This document shows, one piece after another, positions 8,420 through 16,759 of a stretch of 64,000 nucleotides of DNA. The stretch covers positions 62,001 to 126,000 of the forward strand of contig JADJBS010000006.1 of the NCBI GenBank assembly GCA_016703665.1. Direction: 5' to 3'. How positions within the stretch are numbered: position 1 is the stretch's first letter; every line of letters starts with the position of its first letter. Both the position numbers and the translations under genes were made by a program. This DNA comes from Candidatus Defluviibacillus avedoerensis. GTDB lineage: Bacteria; Pseudomonadota; Gammaproteobacteria; Burkholderiales; Burkholderiaceae_C. The notes under the pieces were generated by a model. It was given only the letters and a program-made list of their open reading frames with translations. It was not told the DNA's origin and made no database searches.

Positions 8420-9169
8420 TCACTGGACGAAACTGGCTGCCAGAGACCCTATAAGGATGTTCCAGCCATCGGCAAGCACAAACAGCATCAATTTAAATGG
8501 CAAGGCCACCAGGACGGGCGACAGCATCATCATGCCCAGCGACATCAGCACACTGGCCACCACAATGTCGATGACCAAAAAGGGGATAAAGATCATGAAA
8601 CCGATCTGGAAGGCTGACTTCAGTTCACTGATAGCAAACGCGGGCACCAGCACCCGCATGGGGGCAGTCTCACCCTTGATATCTGGATCCAGTTTGGCCA
8701 GCTTCGCAAACAAGGACAGATCAGACTGTCGCGTCTGCTTAAGCATGAATTGCCGCATGGGCGCTTCCCCCCGGTCCAGTGCCTGTTCAAAAGAAATGCT
8801 TCCCTTGGCATAGGGCTGGTAAGCGTCCTGATACACCTTGTCCAGGGTTGGCCCCATCACAAAAAAAGTGAGGAACAAGGACAACCCAATGATCACCTGA
8901 TTCGGCGGCGCCGACTGCGTACCCAGTGCCTGACGCAACAACGACAACACGATCACAATCCGGGTGAAACCGGTCATCATCAAAAGAATGGCCGGAAGGA
9001 ACGAAAGCGCAGTGAAAAACAGCAGAGTCTGAATAGGCACTGAAAAGCTTGTGCCCCCGCTACCGCTGCCCACAATCAATGGCAATTGTCCGGCGGTTTG
9101 GGCCAGGCTATTCAATGGCAAAAGCCAGATCAACCCGAGTGCAGCCGAGGCGCGGAAAAGCCGTGTCAC
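8420..9169 (-). CDS. fliP: Flagellar export apparatus protein FliP
   Basis: A 249-residue protein with an N-terminal signal peptide (LGLIWLLPLNSLAQT) and four later membrane segments. Typical FliP stretches are MMTGFTRIVIVLSLLRQALG, PPNQVIIGLSLFLTFFVMGP and MSLGMMMLSPVLVALPFKLMLF (the last split over two helices). The start is GTG, overlapping the fliO stop as GTGA, so translation is probably coupled. FliP forms the core of the export gate. Confidence 0.96.
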   Translation of the reverse strand: MTRLFRASAALGLIWLLPLNSLAQTAGQLPLIVGSGSGGTSFSVPIQTLLFFTALSFLPAILLMMTGFTRIVIVLSLLRQALGTQSAPPNQVIIGLSLFLTFFVMGPTLDKVYQDAYQPYAKGSISFEQALDRGEAPMRQFMLKQTRQSDLSLFAKLAKLDPDIKGETAPMRVLVPAFAISELKSAFQIGFMIFIPFLVIDIVVASVLMSLGMMMLSPVLVALPFKLMLFVLADGWNILIGSLAASFVQ

Positions 9170-9510
9170 GAAGCAATCCTCTGATGATCATCCAGCCGAG
9201 ACGGAAAGTCGGGAGTCGGCACGGGCTCCACGGCCAACGCGGTTGAATCGCCCGAAGTGGGCATGACATGCAGGCATGAAATGGACTGTGGCGTCACGCC
9301 CAGAACCAAACGGGTACGAGTCTGCCCATGGAGCACTTCGACAGTGACTACCCGCTGCTGTGGGCTCAATGCCAGGGAGGATATGAGCCGCGTTCCACCG
9401 TCCTGGGGGACTTTGCCCAGGCCAGTTCGACGCTGCACCCATTTCACGAGCCATGGCAGCGAAGCAAATGCCACGACGAAAAGGACCAACCAGAAGGATG
9501 TTTGGTTCAT
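9166..9510 (-). CDS. fliO: Flagellar biosynthesis protein FliO
   Basis: A short, poorly conserved protein of 114 residues from the ATG at 9510 (a TTG at 9525 would add five). It has one N-terminal transmembrane helix (FWLVLFVVAFASLPWLVKW) followed by a soluble FliO-type domain with SLALSPQQRVVTVEV and RLVLGVTPQSI. FliO helps assemble the FliP ring. Identity rests partly on its place between fliN and fliP. There is no convincing ribosome binding site, so it probably depends on coupling to fliN. Confidence 0.88.
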   Translation of the reverse strand: MNQTSFWLVLFVVAFASLPWLVKWVQRRTGLGKVPQDGGTRLISSLALSPQQRVVTVEVLHGQTRTRLVLGVTPQSISCLHVMPTSGDSTALAVEPVPTPDFPSRLDDHQRIAS

Positions 9511-9541
9511 GGTTCGGGAGATCAAATATCGGCAAAAAAAC

Positions 9542-9976
9542 TTAGCCGCGGCTAACCCGCTTGAGCCGCTCGGAGGGCGTCACCACGTCTGTCAGGCGGA
9601 TACCAAATTTCTCATTCACTACCACCACCTCGCCCTGGGCAATCAAATACCCATTCACCAATACATCCATCGGCTCGCCTGCAAGCGCGTCCAATTCCAC
9701 CACCGAACCTTGGCCTAGCTGGAGGATGTACTTGATCGGCACTTTGGTGCGTCCGAGCTCAACAGAAAGCTGGACCGGAATATCCAATACCATGTTGATG
9801 TCATTCAGCGGCGCTGACGTTCCCGTACCATCAGAAAACCCGGCTCCGTCGCCAGACAGAGGTCCCCCTTGAACATCTCCGGCTGGTTTCTCGTCTGATT
9901 TTTTCTGCTCTTCGAGCGCCTCCGCCCAGCCACTGAGCTCGTCAACTTCGTTTGTGTCCATGCCTTCGGTTGCCAT
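9542..9976 (-). CDS. fliN: Flagellar motor switch protein FliN
   Basis: A 144-residue protein with an acidic, Gly-rich N-terminal tail (1-60) and a C-terminal SpoA domain (about 65-140) containing LDIPVQLSVELGRTKVPI, GSVVELDALAGEPMDVLVNG and FGIRLTDVV. FliN builds the C-ring with FliM and FliG and also takes part in export. A GGGAG site precedes the ATG and fliM ends 17 bases upstream. Confidence 0.96.
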   Translation of the reverse strand: MATEGMDTNEVDELSGWAEALEEQKKSDEKPAGDVQGGPLSGDGAGFSDGTGTSAPLNDINMVLDIPVQLSVELGRTKVPIKYILQLGQGSVVELDALAGEPMDVLVNGYLIAQGEVVVVNEKFGIRLTDVVTPSERLKRVSRG

Positions 9977-9993
9977 GATTGCTCCCTGACTGA

Positions 9994-10977
9994 TTAAATG
10001 GATTCGCCGCGATGCAGCAAGGTCTTGTCAACCTTCACGGCATACTTGGTGTTGTGTGTCCCGTACTGGCACTCAAAGGCGGGTATACCGTCAATGTTGA
10101 CCTTGATCCGGGGCTTGCGCTCCAGTTCGATAAAGTCGCCCGGTCGCATCGCAAGCAGCTGTTCGATGGTGGTATCGGCCCTGGCCAGTTCGGCGACAAG
10201 CACCACTTCGGCGGCCTGGATTTCCTGCGTGAGTACATTCACCCAGCGACGGTCCACCTCCATCGAATCGCCCTGGCTGGTGGAATACAGCACATCACGA
10301 ATCGGCTCCAGCGTGGCATACGGAATGCAAAAATGCACCGAACCGGTGATCTCTCCGATCTCCAGATGGAAACTCGTGGACACCACAATCTCGCTGGGTG
10401 TTGCGATGTTCGCAAATTGCGGCTGCATTTCTGAGCGCTGATACTCCAGGTTGATCGGGTAGACGCCCTTCCAGGCTTTTTCATACTCGGCAGTGATCAC
10501 CTCAACCAGGCGATTGATCACACGCTGTTCGGTCGCTGAAAACTCACGCCCCTCAATGCGGGTTGGGAACTTGCCAACACCGCCGTACAAGGTGTCGATC
10601 ACACCAAAGATCAGAGACGGCTCACAAACAATCAAACCGCTTCCGCGCAACGGCCGCACCGCCACAATATTGAAATTGGTGGGAACTGCCAGCTCTCGCA
10701 AGAACGCGCTGTATTTATGAACGGTGACGGGCCCAATCGAAATTTCAGGGCTACGCCGGATGAAATTAAAGAGCCCCACCCGCAAATTTCGGGAAAACCG
10801 CTCGTTCACGATTTCCATGGTGGGCATACGCCCACGGACAATTCGCTCCTGACTCGAAATGTCATAAGTTCGGATAGCCCCCTGGTCAACCACATCCTCG
10901 GAATAGGTCTGGCTCTCCCCCGTGACGCCTTCCAACAGGGCGTCAACTTCTTCTTGCGATAGAAAGGACTCACTCAT
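9994..10977 (-). CDS. fliM: Flagellar motor switch protein FliM
   Basis: The 327-residue product begins with MSESFLSQEEVDALLEG, the conserved CheY-phosphate-binding peptide of FliM. A CheC-like middle domain (about 45-230) and a C-terminal SpoA domain (about 250-320) follow. It receives the chemotaxis signal at the C-ring and switches rotation. A GGAGGTG site lies six bases before the ATG. Confidence 0.97.
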   Translation of the reverse strand: MSESFLSQEEVDALLEGVTGESQTYSEDVVDQGAIRTYDISSQERIVRGRMPTMEIVNERFSRNLRVGLFNFIRRSPEISIGPVTVHKYSAFLRELAVPTNFNIVAVRPLRGSGLIVCEPSLIFGVIDTLYGGVGKFPTRIEGREFSATEQRVINRLVEVITAEYEKAWKGVYPINLEYQRSEMQPQFANIATPSEIVVSTSFHLEIGEITGSVHFCIPYATLEPIRDVLYSTSQGDSMEVDRRWVNVLTQEIQAAEVVLVAELARADTTIEQLLAMRPGDFIELERKPRIKVNIDGIPAFECQYGTHNTKYAVKVDKTLLHRGESI

Positions 10978-11011
10978 GGGTCACACCTCCGGTGGAGGAC
11001 ATCATCATGCA

Positions 11012-11581
11012 TCACTGGACTATAAAGCTGGAAAACAACACGTTCTTGATGGGATTAGGCGTCGCTGTTTTCTTGGGCTTCTTGGGTTTGGCGCCTTTCT
11101 TGGGCGCGGGATCTTCCTCTTCAACTTCGTCGTCTTCCACCGCGAAACCCAGTGGAGTTGACACCTCACGCCGAATATCTTTAGCCAGCTTGGCCTTGCC
11201 CTCAACCGTCAGCAACTCCTGGGTTGTGCGCTGCGACACCGCCAGCAACACCGCATTGCGGATCGAAGGCATGAAAGCCTTCACCGAATCTGCCACTTTG
11301 GGATCCGTAATTTCCAGCGTAATGCCCAGCTGAGCAAACCGCTCGCCGCCAGGATCTGCCAGATTGACAACCAAGGTTTCAAGTGGCAAGAAGGTGGGCG
11401 GAGCAGCAGGCTTGGCATGCGCGGCAGCCGCAGGCTCCTCCTCCCCTGCCGGTTTGGCCTTCTTCATGAAGAAAAATGCACCAGCCCCACCACCACCGAG
11501 AAGCACCACGGCGGCAATGATGATGATGAGCATTTTCTTGCTTTTGGGAGGTTTAGCCTCCGCTGCGGGCGCGTCAGACAC
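11012..11581 (-). CDS. fliL: Flagellar basal body-associated protein FliL
   Basis: The 189-residue protein has a short cytosolic Lys/Pro-rich start, one transmembrane helix (MLIIIIAAVVLLGGGGAGAF, about 17-36) and a periplasmic FliL domain (FLPLETLVVNLADPGGERFAQLGITLEI...). It supports stator function. I place the start at the GTG 11581, which has AAAGG six bases upstream, rather than the in-frame TTG at 11602. The C-terminus is unusually long and ends in a Lys/Pro-rich tail (KKGAKPKKPKKTATPN). Confidence 0.92.
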   Translation of the reverse strand: MSDAPAAEAKPPKSKKMLIIIIAAVVLLGGGGAGAFFFMKKAKPAGEEEPAAAAHAKPAAPPTFLPLETLVVNLADPGGERFAQLGITLEITDPKVADSVKAFMPSIRNAVLLAVSQRTTQELLTVEGKAKLAKDIRREVSTPLGFAVEDDEVEEEDPAPKKGAKPKKPKKTATPNPIKNVLFSSFIVQ

Positions 11582-11697
11582 GGTTGACCTTTCTGGCAAC
11601 ACACCGCAAAAACCGCAGCATGCACCTAAACTTCTTATCTCATCCGATTATTCGGTGACTTTAGTGCCGCAATTGTCTGATTAAAAGGAAATTTCAG

Positions 11698-11719
11698 GGC
11701 AATTCGGGTCAATTGCCCT
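11698..11719. repeat. Perfect inverted repeat between fliK and fliL
   Basis: GGGCAATT and AATTGCCC face each other around a six-base loop (CGGGTC), lying between the fliK stop and the fliL start on the minus strand. It can form an eight-pair hairpin. There is no T-run on either side, so it is not a classical terminator; an operator or an mRNA processing site is possible. It marks the boundary between the fliFGHIJK and fliLMNOPQR groups. Confidence 0.5.
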
Positions 11720-11728
11720 TACATCCCC

Positions 11729-13117
11729 CTAGACAAACAGGTCTACCACACCAGCAGGAACCCTGGTGCGGGGGAGCATGTTCAACGTTTGGGCGGTGGC
11801 GCCATCTGCATTGCGCGCGGCTCCAGACCGTGCTTGCTGGCCCTTTGCGTCCTGACCCTGTGAAGCGTCAGCCTCACCAAAACGCTGCTGATTTGACGCG
11901 GTGACCGACACACCGGACAACACCAAGCCCTCGCTTAGCAACATGGCATGCAGCTGGTCTGCCGCTCGGTTCAGGACTTCACGTGTTTCGGGGGTATCGC
12001 AGCGGAACTCAACCGTGGCCTGATTGCCGGCCAGCGAGATGCTGACCTCGACCGGGTCACCTCCCTGTGCATCAAGCTTGAGTTCGGCAGACTGCACATG
12101 TTGAGATACCCACACAGCCACCTGTGTAGCCACTGCAGTTTCAGGCACAGCATCAACTGCAATGGTGGCACTGATGGCCAGGCTGGCCGCTGTTTGATTG
12201 GCAAGCGAGCTCATGTCAAGCCCAGGGCCGGCAAAGGTGGATTGCCCAGACTCAAACCCGCCCTTTGAGGACATGGACGATGGCTTGTTCCCCTGCTGCA
12301 TGCCCTCAACCCATGTCGAATGGGCAGCGGCCACCAACACTTCAGGCGTCGGGTTTTGCGTTTGAATCTCTTCCAGAAGTGGACTCATCTGCTCACTGGC
12401 AGATTTTTGTGCCGCCGCAGCCATTGCCAGACCACTCAATTCGGTCATCTGTGATGAGTCTTGGGCGTTGGATGAGCCCCCATGCAGCTTGTGTCCAGAA
12501 GCATGCACGACAGGAAGATCGCCGCTCACTGTCGGGGTGTAGCCAGGCGTGGGCGCAGGAAGGTTGGCACTGACTTGGGGCTTCATTTTCGATGCACTGT
12601 CAGCCACCTGCGCTGGCGCTGGATTTGCCTCGGACTTCATCCATGACTGCCCGGTCCCCGTGAGCGTCGCCAAGTTTGCGCCGGTTTGTTCGCCGAGCGC
12701 ATCAACGCCACCGGTCTTCTGCGCCAAGCCTGACTCCACACCAGACGCTGCGAGACTTTGCTGGGCAGATGCTGCTTGCCCCATCTGCATTTGTGCCCAT
12801 AACACGGGTGAGGCAGAGTCTGGCGCCAACAAACCGTCTTCGCTTGCCTTGCCATCGTCTTTCAGCTCAAGCGCGTCAGATGCAATCGAAGCTGTCATCA
12901 GATCCGGTTGCACACCCGTCGTCATCGGATCCGCTTTTTCGCTAGGCTTTTCACCTGACAACGCTGTGGCGGGTTTGCCATGGCCCTGGCCTAGCTGCGT
13001 CAACAGGGAATGAAAGCCAGTCGGCTTTTTCCCTTGCCTGACCAAGCCGTCTTTAGAGGATCCACCAAGTGAAGTGATCGCGTCCGCGCTGAAAGAGTCG
13101 TTTTGAATCGGTGTCAT
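11729..13117 (-). CDS. fliK: Flagellar hook-length control protein FliK
   Basis: A 462-residue protein, low in conservation and rich in Ala, Ser, Gln and Gly over residues 1-310, as is normal for the ruler part of FliK. The conserved C-terminal domain (about 335-430) is recognisable by LKLDAQGGDPVEVSISLAGN and VEFRCDTPETREVLNRAADQL with LSGVSV; the protein ends RVPAGVVDLFV. FliK measures hook length and switches export specificity through FlhB. The ATG overlaps the fliJ stop (ATGA) and has AAGGA upstream. Confidence 0.93.
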   Translation of the reverse strand: MTPIQNDSFSADAITSLGGSSKDGLVRQGKKPTGFHSLLTQLGQGHGKPATALSGEKPSEKADPMTTGVQPDLMTASIASDALELKDDGKASEDGLLAPDSASPVLWAQMQMGQAASAQQSLAASGVESGLAQKTGGVDALGEQTGANLATLTGTGQSWMKSEANPAPAQVADSASKMKPQVSANLPAPTPGYTPTVSGDLPVVHASGHKLHGGSSNAQDSSQMTELSGLAMAAAAQKSASEQMSPLLEEIQTQNPTPEVLVAAAHSTWVEGMQQGNKPSSMSSKGGFESGQSTFAGPGLDMSSLANQTAASLAISATIAVDAVPETAVATQVAVWVSQHVQSAELKLDAQGGDPVEVSISLAGNQATVEFRCDTPETREVLNRAADQLHAMLLSEGLVLSGVSVTASNQQRFGEADASQGQDAKGQQARSGAARNADGATAQTLNMLPRTRVPAGVVDLFV

Positions 13118-13572
13118 ATGTGTTCCTTGGCTTGTCTGGACTGGCGAGCTGCCATTTGAGACGCCATCTCATCCATCTGTTTTTGTTCCTGCCGCATCCG
13201 CTTGTCGGCAATCGTTGACTTGCGCGTATCGAGCACATGCTGAAAGCGCTTAAGCTTGTGCTCCGCTTCGACCAAAGCCGACTGCGCCTGTGCAATCTGG
13301 GAAGCGTGGGTTTGAATCACCCGCTCCTGATAGCCAATCGCATGCTGCAACTTCTCCAGGAACTGATAGTGGTGATGCATCACGGCTGCGTCAGAGGCCA
13401 TGGTCCGGGCAATCCACTTGTTCTCGGTTTCAACCACATAGGCCTGCAGTTGCTGCAACTGCAGGGTCGCTGACTGACGCTGGGCTTGACGCTGCGCCAC
13501 CCGGCGAGCAACCTCATCGCGCTGGCGTTTCGCCATGTCAGCGGCGAGTTCGAGCGGCCTCAGGTCAGACAC
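13114..13572 (-). CDS. fliJ: Flagellar export chaperone FliJ
   Basis: A 152-residue, almost wholly helical coiled-coil protein rich in Gln, Arg and Ala, the hallmark of FliJ. It escorts export chaperones and stimulates FliI. The GTG at 13572 is chosen because a perfect GGAGGTG lies just upstream and the gene then overlaps the end of fliI by eight bases; the upstream ATG at 13599 would add nine residues lying inside fliI. Confidence 0.93.
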   Translation of the reverse strand: MSDLRPLELAADMAKRQRDEVARRVAQRQAQRQSATLQLQQLQAYVVETENKWIARTMASDAAVMHHHYQFLEKLQHAIGYQERVIQTHASQIAQAQSALVEAEHKLKRFQHVLDTRKSTIADKRMRQEQKQMDEMASQMAARQSRQAKEHI

Positions 13573-15025
13573 GGGCCACCTCCTGCGCAGCCACGGCATC
13601 GGCAGCGGCGTTCAGATTCAAACCGATGGCATTGGCCATGCCGTACACACTGTCAACAAAACCAACCCCTGTATGCATGGCCTGTTGCAGGAACTGGGTC
13701 ATTGGGGCGTTCAGGGCAATGGCTTTGTCCATGGCGGCATCCGAACCGTTCACATAGGCCCCAATCTGTAACAGATCTCGCCCTTGTTCATAGCGTGCAT
13801 AGATGGCGCGAAATTGCCGGGCCAACTCAAAATGGTCTTTCGACACCACATTGTTCATCACTCGCGAGGCGGACGCACCAATGTCGATGGCCGGAAAGTG
13901 TCCCGCCTCAGCAAGCCGCCGGGAAAGCACGATATGTCCGTCCAGAATTGCCCGTGCAGAATCTGCGATGGGGTCCTGCTGGTCATCGCCTTCAGACAGT
14001 ACGGTGTAAAACGCCGTGATAGACCCGACGCCATTCAAACCGTTGCCACTTCGTTCTACCAGTTGCGCCAGACGCGCAAAGCACGACGGCGGATAACCCT
14101 TGGTGGCCGGCGGCTCACCAATGGCCAAGGCAATTTCACGCTGGGCCATGGCGTATCGGCTGAGCGAATCCATCAGCAGCAGCACATGCTTGCCCTGGTC
14201 CCTGAAGTATTCGGCAACGGCCGATGCGTAAGCTGCTCCCTGCATCCGCAGCAAGGGAGGCGCATCTGCAGGTGCGGCTACAACGACAGAGCGGGCACGG
14301 CCATCGTCCCCCAGAATGTCCTCAATGAACTCCTTCACCTCCCGACCACGCTCGCCAATCAATCCCACCACAATGACATCAGCCTGGGTATACCGAGCCA
14401 TCATGCCCAGCAACACACTTTTGCCGACACCTGAGCCCGCAAACAGGCCCAGTCGTTGACCGCGCCCCACTGTGAGCAGGGCATTGATAGAAGCCACGCC
14501 CGTATCGAGCGGTTCCCGCACGGGCGTTCGATCCATGGCATTCAAGGGCTTGCGGTTCAGCACACCGATCTGAACACCATGCAAAACGCCCTGCCCATCC
14601 ATAGGCTTGCCCTGTGCATCAACCACCCGGCCCAGCAAGCCATCGCCCAGCGGCAACTGAAGCATGCCAAGGTCAGGCGCATGTGCGTTGGGGCCCTGGT
14701 CAGGACAATCACCTAATTTCAGCAAGGGACTGAAAGGCATCAACGGGGTCACCCGGGCGCCGCGTGTAAAGCCCTGTACATCGCCTGCGGGCATCAGGAA
14801 AGCATTGCGGTCAGAAAACCCAACCACCTCGGCCAAGACGCCAGGCTGACCATGGGATTCCACCAAGCACTGGGCTCCCACGGGTGTGCGAATGCCGGAT
14901 GCCTCCAGCACCAAGCCAGCCACATGGGTCAGTGAACCTTGCACAGCCAAGGAGTCGCGTCGCGCTACCCGCTGCTGGGCGGTGGCCAAAAAATCCTGCC
15001 AGCGTTGGGTGACTTGCTCGCTCAC
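13565..15025 (-). CDS. fliI: Flagellum-specific ATPase FliI
   Basis: A 486-residue ATPase related to the F1 beta subunit. The Walker A motif GSGVGKS is at 197-203, the Walker B region is KHVLLLMDSLSR, and the family motif GEPPATKGYPPS follows. It powers loading of flagellar export substrates together with FliH and FliJ. The start overlaps the fliH stop by four bases. Confidence 0.97.
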   Translation of the reverse strand: MSEQVTQRWQDFLATAQQRVARRDSLAVQGSLTHVAGLVLEASGIRTPVGAQCLVESHGQPGVLAEVVGFSDRNAFLMPAGDVQGFTRGARVTPLMPFSPLLKLGDCPDQGPNAHAPDLGMLQLPLGDGLLGRVVDAQGKPMDGQGVLHGVQIGVLNRKPLNAMDRTPVREPLDTGVASINALLTVGRGQRLGLFAGSGVGKSVLLGMMARYTQADVIVVGLIGERGREVKEFIEDILGDDGRARSVVVAAPADAPPLLRMQGAAYASAVAEYFRDQGKHVLLLMDSLSRYAMAQREIALAIGEPPATKGYPPSCFARLAQLVERSGNGLNGVGSITAFYTVLSEGDDQQDPIADSARAILDGHIVLSRRLAEAGHFPAIDIGASASRVMNNVVSKDHFELARQFRAIYARYEQGRDLLQIGAYVNGSDAAMDKAIALNAPMTQFLQQAMHTGVGFVDSVYGMANAIGLNLNAAADAVAAQEVARV

Positions 15026-15744
15026 GGCAAGGCCTCGTGCGCCCCTTCGTCAGTGGGGACGAAAGCAGCTCTTTCAGTGGGAAGGCCCAGAGCGCTGACA
15101 GCCCGTTCCCAGCGCTTTGACAAACTGCCGTCAATCACGGCCCCGGCGCTTTCTACCTTGCATCCACCCGGCTGAATGGATACATCTGCGATCAAATTCA
15201 TCGCGGAGCCGGCAAACATCACTTGCAAGGATTCTTGCAGCATCCCCATGTCCTGGGGATTCAGCCTGACGGTTGCGGCCTTCCCGTCGGTCAACACCAT
15301 GTCAAGTGCTTCCTTGATCACGTGTCGCACAGCGGTAGGGTCAACCGTCAATTCGTGCCGGACGACCTGCCTTGCAACAGCACAGGCCAGATCCAAAACG
15401 CCCTGCGCAATCGTCTGCTCAGCCTCCTGAAGCGATTCCTGAGCTGCAAGGACAACCGCATTGAGCCGTTCGGCAGTTTCTTGCCCTTGGGCTTGAGCAA
15501 AGGCCTGAAGCAGTCGCTGCGCCTCAGCGTTGGCTTCAGCGCGACCTTGTGCCAGACCACGCTCAAATGCGGTTTGGCTGGCAGACTCCAGCTGGAGCTG
15601 TGCTTGCTCGGCCTCTGCCCGCCGAACATCCATCTCAGCAGGTGAATACGTTGCACCCACAGCGCCGAAGCGCCATTGCGATACGTCGCCCAGCTCTTCG
15701 GCAGGGATGAAGCGCGCATAGTTGCGCGGATCAGATGAGGGCAT
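15022..15744 (-). CDS. fliH: Flagellar assembly protein FliH
   Basis: A 240-residue regulator of FliI. It has a long helical, Gln/Ala/Glu-rich N-terminal half (about 40-120) containing the AFERGLAQGRAEANAEAQ segment with small residues spaced as GxxxG-like repeats, and a C-terminal V/A-type ATPase stator-like domain with VRHVIKEALDMV and VRLNPQDM. The gene overlaps the end of fliG. GGAGG can serve either the ATG at 15744 or an in-frame GTG six bases earlier, so the first residues are uncertain. Confidence 0.92.
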   Translation of the reverse strand: MPSSDPRNYARFIPAEELGDVSQWRFGAVGATYSPAEMDVRRAEAEQAQLQLESASQTAFERGLAQGRAEANAEAQRLLQAFAQAQGQETAERLNAVVLAAQESLQEAEQTIAQGVLDLACAVARQVVRHELTVDPTAVRHVIKEALDMVLTDGKAATVRLNPQDMGMLQESLQVMFAGSAMNLIADVSIQPGGCKVESAGAVIDGSLSKRWERAVSALGLPTERAAFVPTDEGAHEALP

Positions 15745-16729
15745 CGTCACCGCCACCTCCGCCTAGAACGATAGTGCCTTCGTCTGCAAGACGTCGCACC
15801 ACCTTGAGGATTTCTTTTTGTTGTGCCTCGACCTCGGACAGGCGCATAGGCCCCCGGGACTCCAGGTCTTCCTTAAGGGTTTCGGCCGCACGGCTGGACA
15901 TATTGGACAGCACTTTTTCTTTGAGTTCGGCAGAACCACCTTTGAGGGCCACCACCAAGGTCTCGGAAGAGATTTCCTTGAGAACTGCCTGAAAACCGGC
16001 GTTGTCGAGTTTGAGCATGTCCTCGAAAACGAACATCTTGTCCATGATCTTTTGAGCCAGATCCGAATCCTGACTGCGGATCGACTCGATGACCGTGCCT
16101 TCGATGCTGGCACCCAGAAAGTTAATGATCTCGGCTGCCGTCTTGACCCCACCCAAAGAACTCTTGCGCACCTTGTCGCCACCGGCCAGCACCTTATAGA
16201 GGACTTCGTTCAAGTCTTTCAATGCAGTGGGCTGAATGCCTTCCAGCGTGGCCACCCGCAACATGACTTCGTTTCGCTGACGCTCTGACAGGTTCTTCAA
16301 AATGGCCGCAGCCTGCTCGAAATCCAGGTGAACCAAAATGGCCGCGACGATCTGGGGATGTTCGTTGCGGATCAACTCAGCCACCGAGACCGGGTCCATC
16401 CACTTCAGGCTTTCAATGCCTGAAACGTCACCACCTTGCAAAATCCGATCAATCAGCAGCGACGCCTTGTCGTCACCCAGCGCACGCTTGAGCACAGAAC
16501 GCACGTAGTTGCTGGTGTCTGTGACCAGCAGGCTCTGCGCCCCGGCAGCGGCGGTGAACTTGACCATGACCTCGTCAACCCGCTCTTTGGTGACCGCACG
16601 GGTCTTGGCGATGGTTTCGCCCAGTTTCTGCACCTCTTTGGGTGAGAGATGCCGGAACACCTCTGCCGCCTCTTCCTCACCCAAGGACATCAGCAGAATG
16701 GCTGCGTCGGATAGGCCTTCTTCATCCAT
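15731..16729 (-). CDS. fliG: Flagellar motor switch protein FliG
   Basis: A 332-residue FliG with the N-terminal FliF-binding domain, the middle domain carrying RNEHPQIVAAIL (EHPQ motif, FliM contact) and the charged C-terminal domain that meets the stator (EMLKLDNAGFQAVLKEISSETL..., preceded by FVFEDM). It sits directly after fliF in the usual order. Confidence 0.97.
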   Translation of the reverse strand: MDEEGLSDAAILLMSLGEEEAAEVFRHLSPKEVQKLGETIAKTRAVTKERVDEVMVKFTAAAGAQSLLVTDTSNYVRSVLKRALGDDKASLLIDRILQGGDVSGIESLKWMDPVSVAELIRNEHPQIVAAILVHLDFEQAAAILKNLSERQRNEVMLRVATLEGIQPTALKDLNEVLYKVLAGGDKVRKSSLGGVKTAAEIINFLGASIEGTVIESIRSQDSDLAQKIMDKMFVFEDMLKLDNAGFQAVLKEISSETLVVALKGGSAELKEKVLSNMSSRAAETLKEDLESRGPMRLSEVEAQQKEILKVVRRLADEGTIVLGGGGGDDALI

Positions 16730-16759
16730 GATGGCACCCTGAAAATAGATTGACGAGTA